Below, one piece after another: positions 56,686-64,000 of a DNA stretch of 64,000 nucleotides. The notes beneath the pieces are model-generated. The model saw only the letters and a list, made by a program, of their open reading frames with translations. It had not been told where the DNA came from and did not search any database. The stretch is from Clostridia bacterium (lineage in GTDB: Bacteria > Bacillota > Clostridia > Lachnospirales > Lachnospiraceae): contig BNZC01000002.1 in the NCBI GenBank assembly GCA_026000755.1, forward strand, positions 1 to 64,000, given 5' to 3'. The position numbers and the translations under genes are program-made. The stretch's first letter is position 1, and each line of letters starts with the position of its first letter.

Positions 56686-57411
56686 TTACACAGAACTCTC
56701 CTGATTTTCATTGATCATATTGTGCAATTTCTTCATAGCCTCATCAATTCCTCCCACCTCATTTATAATGCCCTCCGCCACAGCTTCCCCGCCCACTAGG
56801 ATTGTTCCGAGATCTTTTGTGAGCATTCCTGTATTTAACATCATTTCCTCTAAGCGTTCCTTTTTTGCAAAACAATGGGTGCTGATAAAGCCGATAATGC
56901 GATCCTGCATTTGCTGAAAATAATCATAAGTCTGAGGTGCGCCAATGACCAAACCATTTAGACGAACCGGATGAATGACCATGGTTCCTGTGGGTACAAT
57001 ATAAGAATAATCCGTGGACACAGCAAGAGGCACACCGATGGAGTGACTGCCGCCTAACACCAAGGAAACGGTAGGCTTACTAAGGGATGCCACCATTTCC
57101 GCTATGGCAAGTCCCGATTCCACATCCCCTCCCACCGTGTTAATGAGCAACAATGCACCGTCAATTTCAGCATCATCCTCTAAAGCAGCTAATTTCGGCA
57201 ATACGTGTTCATATTTGGTTGATTTTGTGGTATTCGCCAATACTTCATGCCCTTCTATCTCTCCAATAATAGAAAGTAAATGTATCTTGTGCTTTTGCCT
57301 GCTCTGCGTTAAGGTCAGTTGACCGCTTTCCTTGATTTCTTCACTTTCTTTTTGCTCTTTTTCTTGTAAATCAACTATTTTGTTTTCTTTCGTTTCTTTG
57401 TTTTCTGCCAT
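56686..57411 (-). CDS. ClpP/TepA-like serine peptidase
   Basis: The 241-residue protein has a charged Lys/Glu start, then a crotonase-fold ClpP domain: INTVGGDVESGLAIAEMV, nucleophile Ser in LGGSHSIGVPLA and His in MVIHPVRLNG. It matches TepA-type proteins, which in Bacillus influence protein export; its place beside ftsK is common in Clostridia. ATG 57411 was chosen because GGGAGA lies 7 bases upstream; ATG 57426 falls at that site. Confidence 0.8.
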   Translation of the reverse strand: MAENKETKENKIVDLQEKEQKESEEIKESGQLTLTQSRQKHKIHLLSIIGEIEGHEVLANTTKSTKYEHVLPKLAALEDDAEIDGALLLINTVGGDVESGLAIAEMVASLSKPTVSLVLGGSHSIGVPLAVSTDYSYIVPTGTMVIHPVRLNGLVIGAPQTYDYFQQMQDRIIGFISTHCFAKKERLEEMMLNTGMLTKDLGTILVGGEAVAEGIINEVGGIDEAMKKLHNMINENQESSV

Positions 57412-57546
57412 TTTGGATTCTCCCATGCTTTTTCATAAATTCAGAGCATTGAGAAAATCCCAATGCTCTGTTTTATGGTTAGTATATGGAGAATCCGATT
57501 TTTTATCCGATTACATCTGTGATTGCCGTTTCGTGTACTGTAAAAC

Positions 57547-58998
57547 CTAATTCCCTAACAGCCAACGATACAAGCCCTCGTACCGCCCAATGGATACATT
57601 CCATGAATAGTCATTTTTCATGGCTCTATCCACCATCTGATTCCACTCCCGCTTCTTCTCAAAATAAACCTGCTTCGCATAATTTACCGTGGTCAAAAGC
57701 TCGTGGGCGTTGTAATTACTAAAGGAGAAGCCGTCACCCGTATTCTCATACTCATTAAAAGGTGCTACCGTATCCTTTAATCCGCCGGTTTCCCTTACAA
57801 TAGGAATCGTTCCATAACGGAAAGAAATCATCTGGGTCAGTCCGCAGGGTTCAAAGCGTGAAGGCATCAAAAAGGCATCTGCAGAGGCATAGAGTTTGTG
57901 CGCCAAATCGTCCGAATACATAATATTAGCGGACACACGATCCGGGTATTTCCAAGCAAAATGACGAAACATATTTTCGTAATGATTATCCCCTGTTCCA
58001 ATGACCACAACTTGGGTAAATTCATCCACTAACTGCTCCATGATGTAATCTACCAGATCCAGTCCTTTTTGGTCCGTCAGACGTGAAATCAGACCAATCA
58101 TGAACTTGCCCTTATCCTGTGAGAGGTTTAAGTCCGCCTGTAATGCCAACTTGTTCTTGCTCTTCTTCTGGCGGAAAGTTTCCTGATTAAACGTAGTGTA
58201 AATCTTCTCGTCCGTATCCGGGTTATAGGCATCGTAGTCAATGCCGTTTATGATACCCTGCATATCGTAACGTCTGGCATAGAGCAAGCCGTTTAAGCCC
58301 TCGCCGTAATACTCCATCTGAATCTCTGCGGCATAGCTTTCACTCACTGTAGTGATGTAATCTGCATATACCAAGCCACCCTTTAACATATTGCCCGATT
58401 TCTTAAATTCTAATTTGTCCGGTGAAAACAAGCCTTGGGGCAGTCCGCTAAATGCGATAAAGGTTTTCACATCCCAAACGCCTTGGAATCGCAGATTGTG
58501 AATGGTCATAATGGTTTTGATGCCTCGGAAAAATTCACCCGGGCTAAATTCGGTCTTTAAGTAAACGGGAATATATCCTGTCTGCCAGTCGTGGCAATGG
58601 ATCAAATCCGGTCGAAAATCAACCACAGGCAGCATGGAAAGTACCGCCTTATCGAAGAAAATATATTTCTCCAAATCCCATAACAATTCGCCGTAGGGTC
58701 CCCAACCTGTGAAATATTCCTGATTGTCAATGAAGTAATAGGTAATGCCATCCATCTCATACTTTAGGATACCTACATACTTTTCTGGCATAGCTGCGCC
58801 TGTTTTCATGTAAAAATGGGTCACGTACTCAAACTGGCTTCTGAAATGCTCGGGTATGCAACTGTAGTTGGGAAGAACTACTCTTACATCCCATTCATCC
58901 TTGTTAAACCCTTTGGGCAATGCTCCACATACATCGGCCAATCCGCCTGTTTTCACAAAGGGAACGCATTCCGAGGCTGCAAATAAAATCTTCTTCAT
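57547..58998 (-). CDS. glgA: Glycogen synthase
   Basis: The 483-residue GT5 enzyme adds ADP-glucose to glycogen. It shows the ADP-binding start KTGGLADVCGALPKGF (residues about 15-30), HCHDWQTGYIPVYL, TIHNLRFQGVWD, GLISRLTDQKGLDL and MPSRFEPCGLTQM. Full length. No glgC, glgD or glgB is in the window, so it is a lone gene here. GGAGGATTTTGCTAC precedes ATG 58998. Confidence 0.95.
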   Translation of the reverse strand: MKKILFAASECVPFVKTGGLADVCGALPKGFNKDEWDVRVVLPNYSCIPEHFRSQFEYVTHFYMKTGAAMPEKYVGILKYEMDGITYYFIDNQEYFTGWGPYGELLWDLEKYIFFDKAVLSMLPVVDFRPDLIHCHDWQTGYIPVYLKTEFSPGEFFRGIKTIMTIHNLRFQGVWDVKTFIAFSGLPQGLFSPDKLEFKKSGNMLKGGLVYADYITTVSESYAAEIQMEYYGEGLNGLLYARRYDMQGIINGIDYDAYNPDTDEKIYTTFNQETFRQKKSKNKLALQADLNLSQDKGKFMIGLISRLTDQKGLDLVDYIMEQLVDEFTQVVVIGTGDNHYENMFRHFAWKYPDRVSANIMYSDDLAHKLYASADAFLMPSRFEPCGLTQMISFRYGTIPIVRETGGLKDTVAPFNEYENTGDGFSFSNYNAHELLTTVNYAKQVYFEKKREWNQMVDRAMKNDYSWNVSIGRYEGLYRWLLGN

Positions 58999-59056
58999 GT
59001 AGCAAAATCCTCCTCTTTTTATGTTTTCTATAAAATGCTATTTGATTCCGATATAA

Positions 59057-59785
59057 TTATTCATCCCAATTGTGGTACACACCCTGTACATCATCATCTT
59101 CATCTAACAAGTCCAAGGTCTTTTGTAAATTCTTCACCGCCTCTTCATCGGCAAGTTCCACCATATTCTGTGGTATCATCGTCACTTCTGCGGAAGCCAT
59201 GGCAATGCCAAGTTCGGTCAAGTTCTTATGTACCGCACTAAATTCTGCGGGGTCTGTGATAATCTCGTAGCTGTCCTCTTCTGCGACAAAATCCTCCGCT
59301 CCCGCTTCTAAAGCCGTCATCATCAGTTCATCTGCTTCCAGTTCGGTTTCTTCTTTGTCTATAATAATCTGTCCCTTTTTGTCAAACATATAGGACACAC
59401 AGCCCGGTGTTCCTACATTTCCCTTACCCTTGGTAAAGGCATTGCGTACATTCGCCGCCGTACGATTCTTATTGTCGGTTAGGGCATCTACAATAATGGC
59501 GATTCCATTTGGTCCATACCCTTCATAGGAAACAAATTCATAATTGACTGCCGCCGCATCGCCTGCCGCTTTCTTGATACCCCGTTCAATGGTATCATTT
59601 GGCATATTGTTGGCCTTCGCCTTGGTGATAACGTCCCGCAGTTTGCTGTTATTATCCGGGTCTGCTCCCCCCTCTTTTACTGCAACGGCGATTTCACGAC
59701 CAATAACCGTAAATATTTTGCCTCTGGCAGCATCGTTTTTTTCTTTTTTATGCTTGATATTTGCAAATTTTGAATGTCCTGACAT
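59057..59785 (-). CDS. yebC: YebC/PmpR family protein
   Basis: The 242-residue protein starts MSGHSKFANIKHKKEKNDAA and shows NSKLRDVITKAKANNMPNDT and YEGYGPNGIAIIVDALTDN. YebC proteins help ribosomes through polyproline stretches and some act as regulators. ATG 59785 was chosen because GGAGG lies 5 bases upstream, although the frame is open for 93 bases more. The region 59786-60133 holds one hairpin and no gene. Confidence 0.93.
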   Translation of the reverse strand: MSGHSKFANIKHKKEKNDAARGKIFTVIGREIAVAVKEGGADPDNNSKLRDVITKAKANNMPNDTIERGIKKAAGDAAAVNYEFVSYEGYGPNGIAIIVDALTDNKNRTAANVRNAFTKGKGNVGTPGCVSYMFDKKGQIIIDKEETELEADELMMTALEAGAEDFVAEEDSYEIITDPAEFSAVHKNLTELGIAMASAEVTMIPQNMVELADEEAVKNLQKTLDLLDEDDDVQGVYHNWDE

Positions 59786-60020
59786 ACCTGCCTCCAAAAA
59801 ATGATGGTTAAAGGATATGGGTGTGACCCATAGAAGTTTTCTTAAGTTTATTGTACCTCTTTTTGCTATGCTTGTCAAAGCTTTTTATGAAGATAAATTC
59901 TAAATCTGCCATTGAAAATAGCTGACTTAATTTTCAAAAAATTGTTATTTTGCACCGGTGCTACTCTATGCCCAAAATTCAGACAAATGACCGGCTTTCT
60001 CTGTCATGATAACATAAAAA

Positions 60021-60062
60021 CACCGAAAATGAAAGTTTTTCAAGAATCTTTCATTTTCGGTG
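60021..60062. terminator. Strong hairpin between hicB and yebC
   Basis: CACCGAAAATGAAAG pairs perfectly with CTTTCATTTTCGGTG over 15 bp around TTTTTCAAGAAT. A and T tracts flank it, so it likely ends the hicAB transcript. The rest of the 348-base gap shows nothing supported. Confidence 0.7.
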
Positions 60063-60133
60063 GAAGTTAGTCTTACAAAGTGGAAGTCACCTTTTCAATT
60101 AGCCTCCAAGTTGCATAATTGCCTATCACAAAC

Positions 60134-60544
60134 TTACAATGTTCCGACGTGTTCTTTTAATGCTTCTTGTAATACAGCCGACAGACTCAATCCCAATTTT
60201 CGGGCACGGTATGCCATATATGCCGGAATAGTAACATCTTTGTGAACCGCTTTCGTTTCATTTGCTCGGCGATATGCCGAAAAATCAACAGGAATCCAAG
60301 ACACCAGCTCTCCTTGTTTGTGCGGTGGTTCAACTGTTGATGGTTCGGGTATCGACTGATTATCATCTTGGAGTGTAATGCCGTGAATACTTATCAAGTC
60401 CTGTGCCATTTCCAAAACTTCCGCAAGGGTTTCACCCTGTGTCATTCGGTCAATGTCCGGTACATACGCAAGAAAGTAATTATCCTCTCCCGGCGGCGTT
60501 ATCACAACAGGATAAACGCATTTGTCGTCATTATTTTTTTTCAT
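60134..60544 (-). CDS. hicB: HicB family antitoxin
   Basis: The 136-residue protein starts with the partial RNase H fold of HicB (VYPVVITPPGEDNYFLAYVP, DIDRMTQGETLAEVLEMA) and ends with an RHH/HTH-like tail (DVTIPAYMAYRARKLGLSLS). It should bind HicA and repress the operon. It follows hicA by 21 bases. GAAAGGGG lies 12 bases before ATG 60544. Confidence 0.9.
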   Translation of the reverse strand: MKKNNDDKCVYPVVITPPGEDNYFLAYVPDIDRMTQGETLAEVLEMAQDLISIHGITLQDDNQSIPEPSTVEPPHKQGELVSWIPVDFSAYRRANETKAVHKDVTIPAYMAYRARKLGLSLSAVLQEALKEHVGTL

Positions 60545-60565
60545 ATCATTTTACCCCTTTCGCTA

Positions 60566-60739
60566 TTATTTTAAGTTGTTTCTTCTGATGATTGATTTTG
60601 CCAATTCTTCATTTATGTCCCGGTGGCGAGGAACTTCTTCAATTTTGTTGCCCTTTTTATAAACTGTGTGCTTGCCTCCCTCTCGTTCAAACTCCCAACC
60701 ATCTTTTGCGAGCCGCTTTATTAAGTCTGTACGCTTCAT
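60566..60739 (-). CDS. hicA: HicA family mRNA interferase toxin
   Basis: The 57-residue protein reads MKRTDLIKRLAKDGWEFERE, GGKHTVYKKG, then VPRHRDINEELAKSI. The GGKHTVY stretch has the catalytic His and VPRH is the family signature. HicA cleaves mRNA and is held by HicB. GGAGG lies 6 bases before ATG 60739. It is complete but short, so it is easily missed. Gene order toxin then antitoxin is the family norm. Confidence 0.9.
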   Translation of the reverse strand: MKRTDLIKRLAKDGWEFEREGGKHTVYKKGNKIEEVPRHRDINEELAKSIIRRNNLK

Positions 60740-60758
60740 TTCCCGCCTCCATATTCAT

Positions 60759-60787
60759 ATTATACATATTTTGTATGTATTTGTCAA
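60759..60787 (-). promoter_or_regulatory. hicAB promoter with palindromic operator
   Basis: On the minus strand TTGACA (60787-60782), a 17-base spacer and TATAAT (60764-60759) are perfect consensus boxes. The spacer holds the palindrome ATACATA-TTTTG-TATGTAT (60762-60780), a likely HicB binding site. Confidence 0.75.
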
Positions 60788-60800
60788 GTTTTTTTCGAAA

Positions 60801-60899
60801 AGGATATTCACCTTAAAAATTTACAAAGCAGTAAGGATATTCGCCTTAAAAACCTGCAATTCAACAACGATATTCGCCTTAAAAATCTGCAACCCTCTC
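60801..60899. repeat. 33-bp tandem repeat, three units
   Basis: AGGATATTC(A/G)CCTTAAAAA with a following T(T/C)(A/T)(C/G)(A/C)AA block recurs at exact 33-base spacing (GATATTC at 60803, 60836 and 60869). The period is a multiple of three, so an 11-residue repeat could be read, but no supported gene covers it. It lies between hicA and pyrC. Confidence 0.8.
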
Positions 60900-60929
60900 G
60901 ATTCATTACAGCAAACAAGCGCAAAAACA

Positions 60930-60961
60930 GCAAGTGCTTTTCGAAACGAGAAAACACTTGC
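60930..60961 (-). terminator. pyrC terminator
   Basis: GCAAGTGTTTTC and GAAAAGCACTTGC pair on the minus strand and are followed by TGTTTTTGC, 28 bases past the pyrC stop. Confidence 0.7.
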
Positions 60962-60988
60962 CGTAAAATATCGATTACGATTCAACTT

Positions 60989-62287
60989 CTATCTCTCATA
61001 CACAACCCTTCCCCCAACAATCGTCGCCCGCACCCTGCCCTTTACTGTCTTCCCGGCAAAGGGGGTATTGCGGCTCTTGGAGTAGGAATCATTTGCATCA
61101 ATTACATAGGTTTCCCTCGGGTCAAATACCACCACATCAGCGACCTTACTTTCTGCCAAACTGCCTCGGTCAAGTTTTAATATCTTGGCAGGATTATAAC
61201 TCATCTTCTCCGCCATCTGTATAGGCGTAAGAACACCCGGCTCCACCAACTCTGTCATTGTAAGTGCCGCCGCTGTTTCCAGTCCTATAATGCCAAAGGC
61301 TGCCTCTTTCATGGAGCAGTTCTTTTCTTCCGGGCTGTGAGGGGCATGGTCGGTGGCGATTACATCTATAATCCCCTTCTTTAACCCCTCTTTTAGGGCT
61401 TCTTGATCTTCCCTTGTGCGTAGTGGAGGGGACATCTTGAAATTGCCGTCATCTGTGGGAATATCCCCACTATTTAGAACAAAATGATGGGGGCAAACCT
61501 CCGCCGTAACGCAAATGCCGCTTTTTTTTGCAAATGCCGCCAGTTCCACACTCTCTAAAGTTGAGCAATGGCAGAGGTGCAGGTGTACACCTGCTTCCTT
61601 TGCCAACATAATATCCCTTGCCACAATGACATTTTCCGCCGCTTTCGTAATGCCGGGCAATCCCAGTTCCCTCGCCCGTTCATCGTCATTCATGACCCCC
61701 CCCCTAACCAAGGAGAGATCCTCGCAATGTGCCAAGACAGGAATGCCATGGGCGGCGGCAAGCTTCATGCCCTCAAGGTATAAGGCAGCATCCTTTACGG
61801 CTTTTCCGTCCTCGCTGACTGCGGGGGTACCTGCTCTTATCATTTCGGAAAAATCCGCTAATTCCTGCCCTTCCTGCCCCTTGGTGATTGCACCGATTTG
61901 AAGAACACGGGAGGAGCCCACTGCCTCGCCTTTCTTATGCACAAGTCGAATCACCTCACCATTATCTGCTGTGGGCTTTGTGTTTGGCATGGCGAGAATC
62001 GTGGTAAATCCGCCGTGAGCCGCAGCCTTTGCCCCTGTTTCCACGGATTCTTTGTAGGTAAACCCGGGTTCTCGTAAATGCACATGCAGGTCAATAAAGC
62101 CGGGCATAACAAAGCAGCCGGTGGCATCTAGGACAACATCTGCTTCTATGTTTCCCACTGTCATGGAATCACTCGAAAGAGGCAGGATTTCTTTAATCAC
62201 GCCATCCACAATCCATACATCTGCAATTTGATCCATGTTTGTGGCAGGATCTAAGACCCTGCCATTTTTGATTAGTATATTTTCCAT
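60989..62287 (-). CDS. pyrC: Dihydroorotase
   Basis: The 432-residue class I enzyme closes carbamoyl-aspartate to dihydroorotate in pyrimidine synthesis. It has the zinc motif DLHVHLREPGFTYKE (residues about 61-75), NTKPTADN, HCEDLSL, LHLCHCST and IATDHAPHSPEEK. All metal ligands are present. GGAGAGAACCA precedes ATG 62287. The C9 tract at 61696 encodes VRGGVM. Other pyr genes are not adjacent. Confidence 0.95.
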   Translation of the reverse strand: MENILIKNGRVLDPATNMDQIADVWIVDGVIKEILPLSSDSMTVGNIEADVVLDATGCFVMPGFIDLHVHLREPGFTYKESVETGAKAAAHGGFTTILAMPNTKPTADNGEVIRLVHKKGEAVGSSRVLQIGAITKGQEGQELADFSEMIRAGTPAVSEDGKAVKDAALYLEGMKLAAAHGIPVLAHCEDLSLVRGGVMNDDERARELGLPGITKAAENVIVARDIMLAKEAGVHLHLCHCSTLESVELAAFAKKSGICVTAEVCPHHFVLNSGDIPTDDGNFKMSPPLRTREDQEALKEGLKKGIIDVIATDHAPHSPEEKNCSMKEAAFGIIGLETAAALTMTELVEPGVLTPIQMAEKMSYNPAKILKLDRGSLAESKVADVVVFDPRETYVIDANDSYSKSRNTPFAGKTVKGRVRATIVGGRVVYER

Positions 62288-62305
62288 TGGTTCTCTCCTA
62301 AGGAG

Positions 62306-62332
62306 GTTCGTTCAACTAAGTTCGTGCTACGG
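62306..62332 (+). repeat. Intergenic repeat, copy 3
   Basis: GGTTCGTTCAACTAAGTTCG followed by TGCTACG matches the repeats at 30572 and 44178. It lies just upstream of pyrC. Confidence 0.5.
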
Positions 62333-62362
62333 GTTTACTTTTTCATAATAATTCACAACAAT

Positions 62363-62556
62363 CTTACCGGAGGGTCTGCCCCAGCGAAGCGAGGGTATAA
62401 AGGACATTCGGTAAGTAGCGCCCTAAAGAACAGGGCTTGGTTCACGAACGACCTCGCACTAAATGAATGGGTCTACTACTTCATAACAATTTACTACCCT
62501 CTTACCGAACAAAAAACGTTCGATAAGCATCGCCCTACAAATCAGGGCTTAATCGC
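62363..62556. repeat. Two copies of the CTTACCG...GGGCTT module
   Basis: CTTACCGGAG..CATTCGGTAAGTAGCGCCC (62363-62440) and CTTACCGAAC..GTTCGATAAGCATCGCCC (62501-62556) share the pattern of the extra module in the MITE at 50607-50661. Each has an inverted CTTACCGAA/TTCGGTAAG pair and GCCCT...AGGGC. The second runs into the 3' end of nrdD. Confidence 0.6.
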
Positions 62557-63999
62557 TAAAGTGCTTTCGGCCACATATTTTCTGATATTCGAGGCATTGG
62601 CATACTTCTTCACCTGATTATTTTCTACCACCACAAGCGTGGGTGCCTGCATGACCCCATATTTCTTTGCAAGTTCCAGATTTTCCTCTGCATCCACCGT
62701 GCTGTAGGCCTCATTCGCCAGCAGTTCCTTTGCCATCTTGCAATTGGGGCAGGTCTTTGTGGTAAACAGATAGGTGGCCTTCTTCGGTGATGCAATCTGC
62801 ACATCATTTCCTGAAATCATCACAAAGCTTGCACCAACCTCCTTCTGTTTGGAATGTTCTATATTGTAGAGTTTGCGATTCTTGTACTCCTCAGCCTTGC
62901 CGTCATTCCAGTTCTGTACGGGGCGGTAGTAACCTGTAATGCGGCTATACACCTCTGTCTTTCTTCCGCAGTTAGGGCAGGAAAAATGTTCTCCCGTGAG
63001 GTAACCATGTTCCTTGCAAATGGAATAGGTAGGCGACATGGTGTAATAGGGCAGTCTGTAATTTTCTGCAATCTTTTTGACTAAGCTTGCGGCGGCACGC
63101 CAATCCGGCAACTTCTCTCCTAAGAATGCGTGAAAAACTGTTCCCGAAGTGTAAAGGGTCTGCAAGTCATCTTGAATATCCAAAGCTTCAAAAATATCCT
63201 CGGTGTATTCCACCGGCAAATGGGAGCTGTTGGTGTAGTAGGGTGTCCCCTCCCCATCTCCCGCCGTAAGGATGTCGGGATAGGACTTTTTGTCCATTTT
63301 TGCCAGACGGTAGGTGGTGGATTCCGCAGGAGATGCCTCTAAGTTGTACAAATCACCGTATTTTTCCTGATAATCCGACAGGCGTTCCCGCATATGGTTT
63401 AAGACCTCTTTGGTAAATTCCTGCGCTTCCTCTTGCGTCAAATCTTTCCGGAGCCAAGCTGCGTTTTGGCAAGCCTCGTTCATTCCGATTAAACCAATGG
63501 TGGAAAAGTGGTGGTTAAAGCTTCCCAAATAACGCTTGGTGTAGGGATATAAACCTTCATTTAAGAGTTTTGTGATAACTTCTCGTTTCATTTTCAAGGA
63601 ACGTGCAGCTACGTCCATCATGCGATTTAGGCGTTTATAAAAATCCTTTTCATTTTTCGCCAGATAGGCAATCCGGGGCAAATTCACCGTCACAACACCC
63701 ACGGAACCTGTGCTTTCACCGGAGCCAAAGAATCCGCCTGATTTCTTACGCAATTCCCGCAAATCCAAACGCAAACGGCAGCACATGGAACGCACATCGC
63801 TTGGCTCCATATCACTATTGATGTAGTTTGAGAAATAGGGTGTGCCGTATTTGGCTGTCATTTCAAATAAAAGTCGGTTATTTTCCGTATCAGACCAATC
63901 AAAATCCTTGGTGATGGAGTAAGTTGGAATAGGATACTGAAACCCTCGCCCATGGGCATCGCCCTCAATCATGGTTTCAAGAAAAGCACGGTTAATCAT
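62542..63999 (-). CDS. nrdD: Anaerobic ribonucleoside-triphosphate reductase, 3' part, thioredoxin-fused
   Basis: This is the C-terminal 485 residues; the gene continues past the window's right edge. It makes dNTPs by glycyl radical chemistry under anoxia. Visible are GFQYPIPTYSITKDF, SPAESTTYRLAKMDKK, the zinc site CKEH plus CPNCGRKTE, and the radical loop RITGYYRPVQNW. After these comes a thioredoxin-like domain (ATYLFTTKTCPNCKMAKELL, then MQAPTLVVVE), suggesting the reductant is built in. The last residues (LAIKP-stop) are read from an intergenic repeat module. Confidence 0.93.
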   Translation of the reverse strand: MINRAFLETMIEGDAHGRGFQYPIPTYSITKDFDWSDTENNRLLFEMTAKYGTPYFSNYINSDMEPSDVRSMCCRLRLDLRELRKKSGGFFGSGESTGSVGVVTVNLPRIAYLAKNEKDFYKRLNRMMDVAARSLKMKREVITKLLNEGLYPYTKRYLGSFNHHFSTIGLIGMNEACQNAAWLRKDLTQEEAQEFTKEVLNHMRERLSDYQEKYGDLYNLEASPAESTTYRLAKMDKKSYPDILTAGDGEGTPYYTNSSHLPVEYTEDIFEALDIQDDLQTLYTSGTVFHAFLGEKLPDWRAAASLVKKIAENYRLPYYTMSPTYSICKEHGYLTGEHFSCPNCGRKTEVYSRITGYYRPVQNWNDGKAEEYKNRKLYNIEHSKQKEVGASFVMISGNDVQIASPKKATYLFTTKTCPNCKMAKELLANEAYSTVDAEENLELAKKYGVMQAPTLVVVENNQVKKYANASNIRKYVAESTLAIKP

Positions 64000-64000
64000 G

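Noticed and set aside
60801..60899. CRISPR array
   Set aside because: The units are tandem at 33 bases with no separate repeats and spacers, only three copies, and no cas genes.
60666..61085. Plus-strand frame with an LK repeat
   Set aside because: It overlaps pyrC and hicA, lacks an RBS, and arises from the 33-bp repeats.
13464..61704. Poly-C tracts as classical phase-variation switches
   Set aside because: All are in frame in essential genes, where frameshifts would be lethal, and lengths are held at 8-9.
1..64000. tRNA or rRNA genes
   Set aside because: I saw no cloverleaf with CCA end or rRNA motif; a covariance scan was not possible.

Overview
The window looks like part of a low-to-moderate GC Clostridia chromosome, most likely Lachnospiraceae-like. 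Supporting signs are strong AGGAGG ribosome binding sites, fhs and folD for one-carbon metabolism, an oxygen-sensitive class III ribonucleotide reductase, SEDS and division genes, and a split transketolase. No rRNA or tRNA gene was seen. I could not place it to genus from sequence alone.

Layout. Positions 1-9.5 kb are an accessory region read mostly on the plus strand. It holds a truncated relaxase, small membrane proteins, an Lgt-like paralogue, a tRNA_anti-like protein, a decayed gene, a DUF2971 protein, a transposase remnant next to a small palindromic element, and an intact IS66-type element (7024-9481). From 9.6 kb to the end almost every gene is on the minus strand and is core: thrS, purL, a cell-wall-binding surface protein, a dcw cluster (mraY-murD-ftsW-ftsQ), an S1-domain protein, an acyl-ACP thioesterase, the split transketolase, a chemoreceptor, ispD, and the t6A group (tsaE-tsaB-rimI, then rnz and tsaD). 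A lone plus-strand ABC transporter pair (34.3-36.0 kb) interrupts this. It is followed by a phosphoesterase, a hybrid histidine kinase, prfB, a HEPN/MNT pair, a polysaccharide deacetylase, a metal P-type ATPase with its ArsR repressor, infC-rpmI-rplT, folD, fhs, ftsK, uppP, a TepA-like protease, glgA, yebC, hicAB, pyrC and the 3' part of nrdD.

Most unusual signals. (1) The surface-protein gene is preceded by five heptanucleotide repeats that put its good ATG/RBS out of frame, so it looks phase-variable and is OFF as sequenced. (2) Sixteen runs of exactly 8 or 9 C (or G) lie inside core genes, 12 of them as TA followed by C8-9. They are used in all three reading registers and are absent from the accessory 9.5 kb, which suggests an undescribed genome-wide DNA motif. 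(3) prfB has a programmed +1 frameshift site whose in-frame stop is UAA, not the usual UGA. (4) There is a family of 130-190 bp MITE-like elements with GTTAC ends and 8-bp target duplications. One has inserted inside a stop codon and another inside a duplicated fhs 3' end. (5) Short tandem duplications recur (tsaB, fhs, the P-type ATPase, the ftsK linker, the uppP-ftsK spacer), which suggests a genome prone to slippage.
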